Assembly: GCA_012735135.1 (NCBI GenBank)
Contig: JAAYHY010000052.1
Coordinates: 1 to 37,791 of the forward strand
Source of the DNA: Bacillota bacterium
Lineage (GTDB): Bacteria > Bacillota > UBA4882 > UBA10575
Reading direction: 5' to 3'
Length of the DNA: 37,791 nucleotides
The number at the start of each line of letters is the position of its first letter. Position 1 is the first letter of the stretch. This document shows positions 31,988-37,791 of this stretch, in pieces. Made by a program: the position numbers and the translations under genes. The notes below the pieces were generated by a model that searched no databases, had not been told where the DNA came from, and saw nothing but the letters and a program-made list of their open reading frames with translations.

Positions 31988-32350
31988 TTATTCCTCCTTT
32001 AGTTCGGCCGCCAAACGCCGAACTTCTTCATTGGTAAAACCAAGCTCCCGCATTTTCCGTAAAAAATCGGTCCAGATTTCCCGGGCGGTTTTTTCCCGGC
32101 ACGCTTTGATTGCCTCAGTATCAGTAGTCACAAAGGTGCCTTCCCCCCGCCGGGTCTCGGCCAATCCGGTCCTCTCCAGTTCCTGAAAGGCCCGGGCCAC
32201 GGTGTTCGGGTTAACCCGCGCCGCTGCGGCCACTTCCCGGATGGACGGTAATTTCCCCCCGGGGGGCCATTCCCCGCAGGCGATCTGCCGGATCAAGGCC
32301 TCGACAATCTGCCGGTAGATCGGTTGCCGTTCATCAATTTCAAAACGCAC
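31988..32350 (-). CDS. GntR family regulator, YtrA subfamily
   Basis: A 120-residue regulator with the winged HTH (YRQIVEALIRQIACGEWPPGGKLPSIREVAAAARVNPNTVARAFQELER) and a short C-terminal dimerisation tail (DFLRKMRELGFTNEEVRRLAAELKEE). This is the layout of the YtrA subfamily, which lacks a ligand domain. It would repress its own operon with the ABC exporter. The start is a GTG at 32350 with GAGGGG before it. A dyad with half-sites GTATTAG and CTAGTAC (32368-32385) lies between it and a consensus promoter. Confidence 0.92.
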   Translation of the reverse strand: MRFEIDERQPIYRQIVEALIRQIACGEWPPGGKLPSIREVAAAARVNPNTVARAFQELERTGLAETRRGEGTFVTTDTEAIKACREKTAREIWTDFLRKMRELGFTNEEVRRLAAELKEE

Positions 32351-32367
32351 TACCCCACCCCTCTATT

Positions 32368-32385
32368 GTATTAGTTATCTAGTAC
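32368..32385. promoter_or_regulatory. Operator dyad of the YtrA-type regulator
   Basis: GTATTAG-TTAT-CTAGTAC has 6 of 7 half-site positions matching when read as an inverted repeat. It lies at about +1 to +18 of the transcript from the promoter at 32392-32420, a classic autorepression position. Confidence 0.6.
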
Positions 32386-32391
32386 ACTATG

Positions 32392-32420
32392 ATTATAAAC
32401 AGTCATCCCTTCTTTGTCAA
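32392..32420 (-). promoter_or_regulatory. Consensus sigma-A promoter of the GntR-ABC operon
   Basis: On the minus strand TTGACA (32420-32415) and TATAAT (32397-32392) are separated by exactly 17 nt; both hexamers match the consensus. The transcription start would fall near 32385, inside the operator dyad. Confidence 0.85.
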
Positions 32421-32485
32421 GAAAAAAGACCTTTTCTTGTGTTGATTCTATGTTAAGGCCATATTGAGACTATCCCGCTAAAATG

Positions 32486-32500
32486 CCACTCTAAGAGTGG
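32486..32500. other. Short hairpin CCACTC-TAA-GAGTGG
   Basis: Perfect 6-bp arms with a 3-nt loop, between the GntR promoter and the terminator at 32521. There is no T run. Possibly part of the insulation between the two leftward operons. Confidence 0.35.
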
Positions 32501-32520
32501 ACTAAACACAGGAATAATAA

Positions 32521-32545
32521 AAAAAGACCCGCTTGGGTCTTTTTT
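32521..32545. terminator. Bidirectional Rho-independent terminator
   Basis: AAAAAGACCC-GCTT-GGGTCTTTTT forms a tight 10-bp hairpin with A and T runs on its sides. It lies downstream of the leftward NptA gene. Confidence 0.85.
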
Positions 32546-32616
32546 CGAATCCTTTTTTACCTTGGGCAAAGACTTAACCTTTACAAGAAAGAATCTCCCC
32601 GGCCCGGTTCAGATAT

Positions 32617-34233
32617 TCAACCCATCCCCAATACCGTATAGGCAATATTCATCGCATGATTCTCGACCCGGCGGAAGGACTCAATTAGATCCAGATGAAT
32701 GGCGCTGGTGGCCAAGGTCCTTTCATTACCCTCTCTTATCCTTTCAAAATGTTTATACCTTAATTTATTTTCCAAACGAAGAAGCTTTGGGTGCTCCTTA
32801 ATCACTTGCGTCGCCAATTCCCTATTGGAATCTGCGAATGCTTGGAGGGCCAAAGCCAAACTGGTATCCGCCTTTTCATACATGAGTTCCAACTCCTGGA
32901 CCCCCTCCCCCGAAAATTCCATTCTCCCCTGGGTAAATTTACGCGCCAGGTTGATGACGTTGATTAAAAGGTCACCAATATGCTCCAAATCATTGGCGGT
33001 ATATAAGATCTGGATGGTGCGCTCCGCCAAATCCTCCGGTAAGGTGTGGCGCCTGATTTTGGCCACATAAGCACATATTTTTTGGTAGATGGAATCAAGG
33101 GCGACTTCCGCTTTTTTAATTCCTTCAATCGCCTCTTTTTTATACGCCCGAAAGGCATAAAGTAAATGCTTTAACATTTCTTCCCGGGCGATTCTTCCCA
33201 TCTCCACCGTCTGCAGTTTGGCTTGGTTAACCGCAATTTCCGGTATTTCCAGAAAACTTTCATTCAGGTATTTTGCCGTTTCCAGGACGGGTAATCTTTT
33301 CTTGCCGTCAGGGACCAGTAGTTTGCCGAAAAGCGCCAGTTGGTTGGTGAAGGGTAAAAACAAAAGGATCAGGAGGATATTAAAGAAGGTATGGGCATTG
33401 GCAATTTGCCGGGCTACCGAATCGGAGGTTACCCTCACCGCTGTACTGAACCCGTGTATAAACGGGAGCAGAAGCAACGTGCCGATAACTTTGGTCAAAA
33501 TGTTAATCACCGCAACCCGCTTTGCTTCACGGGAAGTCCCGATCCAGGACAAAGCTCCGGTCGCACAGGCGGTTCCAATGTTCGCTCCTAAAATTAATGG
33601 CATGGCCGTTTCAATGGTGATCATTCCCTGCGTCGCCAGGGAAATAAGGAGCCCGATTGTGGCAGCGCTACTGTGAATGAGGCCACTAAAAACAGTAGAG
33701 ACCAAAATACCCAACAAAGGGTTTTTTCCAAAACCAACAAAGAGGTCGTGAAAATAGGGGCTGTTCCGCAGCGGGGATACCGTCTCCGCCATTAATTTCA
33801 ACCCGTAAAACAAAAAACCGATCCCCAGGAGTACCCGGCCCGTATGGATCAATTTGTTGTTTTTATTGCCAATGATCATCATAAAGGCCGCCAGCCCAAT
33901 GAGGAGCAATGCATAATCGGCAATATTAAAAGCCAGTAATTGCACGGTCACCGCTGTGCCGACGCCCGATCCCAAAAGCACACCAACGGCTTGCCCCACC
34001 GTCATTAGAGAAGCGCTCACCAAGCCGACTAACATGATAATGGCCGCACCGCTGCTATTTAAAATTACCGTTATGACGAACCCGAAGAGCAACGCCACAA
34101 TCCGGTTGCGCGTAAGGGTCCCTATAGCATTCCGGAATTTATAATTCGTGACCAATTGCAAACTTTCGGAGGTCAATTGCATCCCATAAAGGAATAAGCC
34201 TAAACTGCCAATCAAGCCGCATAAGATATGCAT
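32617..34233 (-). CDS. Na/Pi cotransporter family protein (NptA type) with PhoU-like C-terminus
   Basis: A 538-residue membrane protein. The N-terminal 330 residues carry two inverted Na/Pi cotransporter repeats with the QSS-like motifs VILNSSGAAIIML (first) and SGLIHSSAATIGLL (second). The C-terminal 200 residues are a cytoplasmic PhoU-like helical domain (LAERTIQILYTANDLEHIGDLLINVINLA). The protein would bring in phosphate coupled to sodium; the PhoU part probably regulates it. Here the motifs use NSS and HSS instead of QSS, a variation seen in the bacterial group. The ATG is preceded by GGAAGAGCG. A phoU gene lies 99 bases upstream in the same direction, so the two are likely co-transcribed. 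Confidence 0.93.
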   Translation of the reverse strand: MHILCGLIGSLGLFLYGMQLTSESLQLVTNYKFRNAIGTLTRNRIVALLFGFVITVILNSSGAAIIMLVGLVSASLMTVGQAVGVLLGSGVGTAVTVQLLAFNIADYALLLIGLAAFMMIIGNKNNKLIHTGRVLLGIGFLFYGLKLMAETVSPLRNSPYFHDLFVGFGKNPLLGILVSTVFSGLIHSSAATIGLLISLATQGMITIETAMPLILGANIGTACATGALSWIGTSREAKRVAVINILTKVIGTLLLLPFIHGFSTAVRVTSDSVARQIANAHTFFNILLILLFLPFTNQLALFGKLLVPDGKKRLPVLETAKYLNESFLEIPEIAVNQAKLQTVEMGRIAREEMLKHLLYAFRAYKKEAIEGIKKAEVALDSIYQKICAYVAKIRRHTLPEDLAERTIQILYTANDLEHIGDLLINVINLARKFTQGRMEFSGEGVQELELMYEKADTSLALALQAFADSNRELATQVIKEHPKLLRLENKLRYKHFERIREGNERTLATSAIHLDLIESFRRVENHAMNIAYTVLGMG

Positions 34234-34332
34234 GGCGCTCTTCCTTTCTTTTATTTATTCCGGATCGTAATTTTACAGACCCAGGGTCCTGCAACCAAAC
34301 CCCAACCCAGCTGGGGCCGAATGTATCCCCGC

Positions 34333-35004
34333 CTATCCCCGATACTTAAACGGATGGCGTTCGCCCGTTTCCGCAAAGATCGTCATTTCGGCAATATTCA
34401 CAATGTGATCCCCGATCCGCTCCAAGGATCTGGCCACCAGTAACAAATTACTGGCTTGCTTCACACAATCGGCCCTTTCTATCATGTAAGCGGTTAATTC
34501 ATGAAACAAAACTCCGAAGAGGCGGTCGACCTCATCATCATCCGCATCCAACTCCATGGCAATATCGGTGTTTTTAGCCAAAAAGGCCGAAACCCCTTTT
34601 TCCATCATTCCAGTTACCAGCCGGCCCATTCTGGAAATATCCTCGAGCGGCTTAAAGTAGGGGCCGTCCTTGGCCAAATGCGCGGCAACCTCAGCGATAT
34701 CACAAGCGTAATCCCCGATGCGTTCCAATTCATGACTAATCTTAATCACGGAAGCCAAAAACCGTAGTTCCTGATCCACGGGTTGTTGCAAGGAGATTAG
34801 TTCTAAGACGCTCATCTCGACCGCCTCTTCCAGCGCATCAACCTCATCGTCCCTGGTGATGATGGTAAGCGCGAGCTCCCGATCTTGATTTACCAAAGAG
34901 CGCATTGCTTCGCTAATTTTCTCCCCCACCAGCTCGCTTAAGTCCGCCAATCGGTGGTTGATCTCGATCAACGCCCGTTGATACCAGTCAATATAGTCCG
35001 CCAT
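34333..35004 (-). CDS. phoU: Phosphate signalling complex protein PhoU
   Basis: A 223-residue cytoplasmic protein made of two similar three-helix bundles. The metal-binding patterns are present in both halves: [18 protein letters not shown] and [21 protein letters not shown]. PhoU normally links the Pst transporter to the PhoR kinase; no pst or phoBR genes are in the window. Its neighbour is the NptA transporter, so it may work with that. The SD GGAGGATTAAAG precedes the ATG at 35004. Upstream is the divergent Fe-transport operon. Confidence 0.95.
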   Translation of the reverse strand: MADYIDWYQRALIEINHRLADLSELVGEKISEAMRSLVNQDRELALTIITRDDEVDALEEAVEMSVLELISLQQPVDQELRFLASVIKISHELERIGDYACDIAEVAAHLAKDGPYFKPLEDISRMGRLVTGMMEKGVSAFLAKNTDIAMELDADDDEVDRLFGVLFHELTAYMIERADCVKQASNLLLVARSLERIGDHIVNIAEMTIFAETGERHPFKYRG

Positions 35005-35105
35005 CTTTAATCCTCCGGAATTTTCTCCATATCCGCCTAAGGTTAATAATAATTTAATCTGGTTTCATTTTAATTTATCGCCATCCTCATTTAAAGGCTT
35101 TTATT

Positions 35106-35206
35106 CTATTATTTTGTTGATAAAAATGAACAATCCGTCCTCCGCCCCTTTTCTGGCTGGATTTAGATCATCCGGAATTTGTTCAGGATTATCAACAAAA
35201 TAATAG
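35106..35206. promoter_or_regulatory. Nested inverted repeats between phoU and the Fe-type ABC operon
   Basis: CTATTATTTTGTTGATAA (35106-35123) is perfectly inverted at 35189-35206; with a 3-nt mismatch block the pairing extends inward by TGAACAA. Each arm also contains its own dyad, TTGTTGA-N6-TGAACAA (35114-35133) and TTGTTCA-N6-TCAACAA (35179-35198), 65 bp apart centre to centre. This fits paired operators for a looping repressor, or one large cruciform. The gap from 35005 to 35344 shows nothing else definite apart from an AAAGGAGG ribosome site. Confidence 0.7.
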
Positions 35207-35344
35207 CTTTGTCTGATTTTTTTCCTGTTTCCTTTATGTTATTTTTTAATTGATAATTAGTAAAGGGGGTGTGGATCCGCTTTAGCTGTCATTCCCGCTA
35301 GTAAAACTATGAGGCGAATAATGAGAATAAAGGAGGTTTTTCAT

Positions 35345-36283
35345 TTGAAAAAATTCAGTTATGCGCTGGTCATTATCTTGGTCTGTGTTTTGGTTTTTTC
35401 ACTTTCTGGTTTAACTGCCGAAAGGTTGACGGCATATGTCAGCTTGGATGAGGAAATCGCCCGGGCTGTCCTCTCCGCTTTCCAAAAACAAACTGGCATT
35501 CAGGTAGACTGGGTCCGGCTCAGCACCGGTGAAGCTGCGGCCAGAATCGAAGCGGAAAAGCAGAACCCGCAAGCCAGCATTTGGCTGGGCGGTGTGGGCT
35601 TAAACCACATCGAAGCGAAAAACAACGGTTTAACGACACCTTATACCTCACCCAACGCGAAAAATGTCCCGCCTCAATTTAAGGATCCCGATAATTACTG
35701 GTGTGGTCTCTATGCCGGAGCGCTTTGTTTTGTCTATAACACGGAAATACTGAAAGAACTTAACCTCCCGGCGCCCAAATCTTGGGCTGATTTAATTAAA
35801 CCGATTTATAAAGGACATATTCAGATGGCCAGTCCGCAAACCTCCGGCACGGCCTATAATGTGATCACGACCATTGTTTTCCTTTACAACCGGAACGAAA
35901 CCTTAGCCTTTGAATACCTGAAAGAATTGGATAAAAATATTAGCCAGTATACAAAATCGGGCTCCGCTCCCGGTCGCGCCGCCGCCATTGGCGAAACCGC
36001 AATTGGTTTAGGTTATTCCCACGATCAAGTTAAACTGATCGCCCAAGGTTATCCTCTGGAAATCGCTTTCCCGCAGGAAGGGACCGGTTTCGAGGTAGCA
36101 TCGATGTCGTTAATTAAAGGCGGTCCCCAATTGGAAACTGCGAAAAAACTTTACGACTGGATGCTGACCGACGAAGCCGCAAAAATCCTGGCCGATAATT
36201 ACCTCTCCGGCCTTATCGGTCATCCTCTTGTTGGGAAAAAACGGTTTGATCACCAAAACATTATTGGGGATCACCAACTTTGA
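35345..36283 (+). CDS. Fe(III)-type ABC transporter substrate-binding protein, C-terminus lost
   Basis: An exported periplasmic-type binding protein of the AfuA/FutA/FbpA family (cluster D, Fe(III); related proteins bind 2-aminoethylphosphonate). A signal peptide, MKKFSYALVIILVCVLVFSLSGLTA, is followed by LTAYVSLDEEIARAVLSAFQKQTGI and the family pattern PQASIWLGGVGLNHIEAKN, then GLYAGALCFVYNTEILKELNLPAPKSWADL. The start is a TTG at 35345 with AAAGGAGG 8 nt upstream; an in-frame ATG at 35309 precedes the SD and is rejected. After LADNYLSGLIGHP the frame passes into permease coding sequence read in another frame and stops at 36283. The native last 40-50 residues of the family are absent, so the product may be unstable. 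Confidence 0.85.
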   Translation: MKKFSYALVIILVCVLVFSLSGLTAERLTAYVSLDEEIARAVLSAFQKQTGIQVDWVRLSTGEAAARIEAEKQNPQASIWLGGVGLNHIEAKNNGLTTPYTSPNAKNVPPQFKDPDNYWCGLYAGALCFVYNTEILKELNLPAPKSWADLIKPIYKGHIQMASPQTSGTAYNVITTIVFLYNRNETLAFEYLKELDKNISQYTKSGSAPGRAAAIGETAIGLGYSHDQVKLIAQGYPLEIAFPQEGTGFEVASMSLIKGGPQLETAKKLYDWMLTDEAAKILADNYLSGLIGHPLVGKKRFDHQNIIGDHQL

Positions 36284-37517
36284 TATTTACGGTTTCAAGG
36301 GGCTGGTGCTTGTCCAGGCTTTAAGCATGTTCCCCATCGCCTATCTCGTCCTGGACGGCGTATTAAAAGGAATCAATCCCGAATTGGAAGACTCCGCTTT
36401 TAACCTTGGAGCCAACCGGCGACTAGTCTTTCGCACCGTAACCCTTCCGCTCTCAAGACAAGGCATCGCCTCCGCCTGGTTGTTGGTGTTTGTAACCTCC
36501 CTGGCGGATTTCGGTAATCCGGTGATTATAGGGGGGAACTTCGATGTCCTCTCTGTTCAAGCCTACTTGCAAGTAACTGGCATGTTTAATACCCCGCGTG
36601 GAGCGGCCATCGCTTTTGTCCTCTTAGTTCCGGCGCTGATCGCCTTTTTTCTCCAGCGTAATTTAAGTAAAAAATCACTGGTTACGGTCACTGGTAAACC
36701 GTCAACTTCCGGGTTGATGAAAGCCCATCCCCTGACGAAGTACGCCTTGGCCATTTTGATGTCGCTCATCTCGTTAATCACCATCGCCTTTTACGGGGTG
36801 ATCATCTACGGTTGTTTTGTCAAACTATGGGGTTACAATTGGTCGTTAACTCTCGAGCATTTTATCTACGCTTGGGATGTCGGCAAGTTAAGTATTGGCG
36901 CTACGGTGATCATGGCGGGACTGGCAACGGTCATCGCCGGTATCCTTGCCATGATTATCGCCTTTATTTTAGTGCGCAAAGAGTTCCCCGGGAAAAAAAT
37001 CATGAACTTTGTCACCTTGCTTGGTTACGCCATCCCCGGAACACTGGTGGGGATCGGTTATATTCTGGCGTTTAATACTCCTCCGTTCTTATTAACCGGT
37101 ACCATGTGGATCATCGTCTTCTGTTTCGTTTTCCGCGAGATCCCCGTCGGGATCGAATCAGGGGTGGCCACGCTAAGCCAGATTGATCCTTCCATCGAAG
37201 AAGCCTCACGCAATCTCGGTGCTTCGACCAGGTATACCTTTACCCATGTCATCCTCCCTTTAATTAAACCGGCCTTCTTCGCCAGTCTGGCCTATAGTTT
37301 CGTCCGGAGTATGACGGCGGTTTCTGCCGTAATTTTCCTGGTGACCGCCCGCTGGAACCATTTAACCTCGCTTGTGTTGGCGCAAACAGAAATTATGCGG
37401 CTTGGTCCGGCCAGTGTTTTATCTTTGATCACAATTATTATTGTCTTTGCGGTTTTTGCCCTTATCCGTCTCTGTTTGGGTCAAACAAGCTATACCGCGC
37501 CTAGAATTGGAGGTTGA
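36228..37517 (+). CDS. Fe(III)-type ABC transporter permease, N-terminal part missing
   Basis: A 429-codon frame of a two-domain permease (FbpB/SfuB-like, normally about 550 residues, 12 helices). The first visible coding is LGKNGLITKTLLGITNFDIYGFKGLVLVQALSMFPIAYL, which lies in the middle of the first half in relatives. The first EAA loop (NPELEDSAFNLGANRRLVFRTVTLPL) and the second (DPSIEEASRNLGASTRYTFTHVILPLIKP) are both intact. About 120 N-terminal residues, the start and the SD are missing, and the frame overlaps the end of the binding-protein frame. The lost DNA would span the binding protein's end, an intergenic gap and the permease start. ATPase coding follows after 5 bases, so the operon order is binding protein, permease, ATPase. 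Confidence 0.85.
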   Translation: MLGKNGLITKTLLGITNFDIYGFKGLVLVQALSMFPIAYLVLDGVLKGINPELEDSAFNLGANRRLVFRTVTLPLSRQGIASAWLLVFVTSLADFGNPVIIGGNFDVLSVQAYLQVTGMFNTPRGAAIAFVLLVPALIAFFLQRNLSKKSLVTVTGKPSTSGLMKAHPLTKYALAILMSLISLITIAFYGVIIYGCFVKLWGYNWSLTLEHFIYAWDVGKLSIGATVIMAGLATVIAGILAMIIAFILVRKEFPGKKIMNFVTLLGYAIPGTLVGIGYILAFNTPPFLLTGTMWIIVFCFVFREIPVGIESGVATLSQIDPSIEEASRNLGASTRYTFTHVILPLIKPAFFASLAYSFVRSMTAVSAVIFLVTARWNHLTSLVLAQTEIMRLGPASVLSLITIIIVFAVFALIRLCLGQTSYTAPRIGG

Positions 37518-37522
37518 AGAGA

Positions 37523-37791
37523 ATGAGTGTCAGTGTAAAATTGGAAAACATCTCGAAAAGATTTAAAGCACCCGGGGGAGGCTCGGTTACGGCTGTCGAC
37601 AACCTGAGTTTGTCCATCCAAAAAGGCTCCTTCGTCACCCTGCTGGGCCCTTCCGGGTGCGGTAAAACCACGACCTTAAGAATTATTGCCGGCTTCGAAA
37701 ACCCGGATCAGGGCCGGATCTTTCTTGATGGGGCCGATATCACCTACCTGCCGCCGGACCAACGGGGATTGGCGATGGTTTTCCTAAGTTA
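37523..37791 (+). CDS. Fe(III)-type ABC transporter ATP-binding protein (partial)
   Basis: The first 89 codons of a FbpC/PotA-like ATPase. Walker A is GPSGCGKTT, followed by LRIIAGFENPDQGRI and the usual DITYLPPDQRGLAMVF. The next codon, where relatives have the Q-loop Gln (MVFQxYALFPH), is CTA (Leu), then AGT TA before the window ends. GGAGG lies 9 nt before the ATG. It is the third gene of the uptake operon. Confidence 0.9.
   Translation, partial: MSVSVKLENISKRFKAPGGGSVTAVDNLSLSIQKGSFVTLLGPSGCGKTTTLRIIAGFENPDQGRIFLDGADITYLPPDQRGLAMVFLS

Noticed and set aside
35106-35206. Rho-independent terminator for phoU or the Fe operon
   Set aside because: The arms are AT-rich, separated by 65 bases, with no GC stem or T run; the position between two divergent genes does not call for a terminator.

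Overview
The window looks like chromosome of a Bacillota (Firmicutes) bacterium with moderate GC content. Most genes have strong AGGAGG-type ribosome binding sites, GTG and TTG starts are common, and several promoters are close to the sigma-A consensus. The gene content fits an anaerobic, Clostridia/Limnochordia-like lineage: a TM1266-type regulator linked to [FeFe]-hydrogenase, DUF134 and DUF5320 proteins, DUF2935, flavodoxin-fold reductases and E. coli-form SpeD. A fragment resembling the C-terminal end of an outer-membrane beta-barrel (20546-21300, ending in Phe) hints at a diderm Firmicute; this is inference. No rRNA, tRNA, CRISPR array, transposase or phage gene was seen.

Layout. 1-3100: 5' part of a membrane signalling protein, a YgjP-type metallopeptidase, and a DUF47 plus PiT phosphate uptake pair. 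3400-7270: a metal-resistance operon (HMA metallochaperone, P1B ATPase, Crp/Fnr regulator) and a GntR/FCD regulator whose gene is flanked by two identical palindromes; one overlaps the -35 of the metal operon. 7300-16250: housekeeping and accessory genes (TM1266 regulator, VanX-type dipeptidase, prephenate dehydratase, two flavodoxin-fold reductases, short asparaginase, DUF134/DUF5320 operon with paired operators, cupin protein, speD-speE, DUF2935). 16400-22700: a lipoprotein, a broken LamG gene, CopA, a broken leucine-rich-repeat/beta-barrel pair and a YiiX-like papain-fold hydrolase. 22777-30500: a sugar-uptake locus with two AraC regulators, two CUT1 permeases and two Gfo/Idh/MocA dehydrogenases. 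30500-32400: a YtrA-like GntR regulator with an ABC exporter. 32600-35000: NptA-type Na/Pi transporter plus PhoU. 35100 to the end: an Fe(III)-type ABC uptake operon preceded by nested inverted repeats.

How genes work together. Two sodium- or proton-coupled phosphate importers each sit beside a PhoU-fold partner. Two metal-exporting P1B ATPases (one Cu-type, one with an unusual CPG/HE metal site) give metal homeostasis. SpeD and SpeE form the spermidine branch. The AraC, permease and dehydrogenase cluster would import and oxidise a carbohydrate, but its solute-binding protein is missing except for a C-terminal scrap.

Most striking feature. At several places the 5' part of one gene runs directly into the 3' part of another, or a gene lacks an end: CUT1 permease into a sugar-binding protein tail (about 25320), Fe-binding protein into permease (about 36230), LRR protein into beta-barrel (about 21300), Gfo/Idh/MocA lacking its Rossmann start (about 28260), and a LamG gene with a 5-bp duplication (17466-17475). 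These are either real deletion scars or a systematic assembly artefact. Resolving that matters before any biology is read from these loci.
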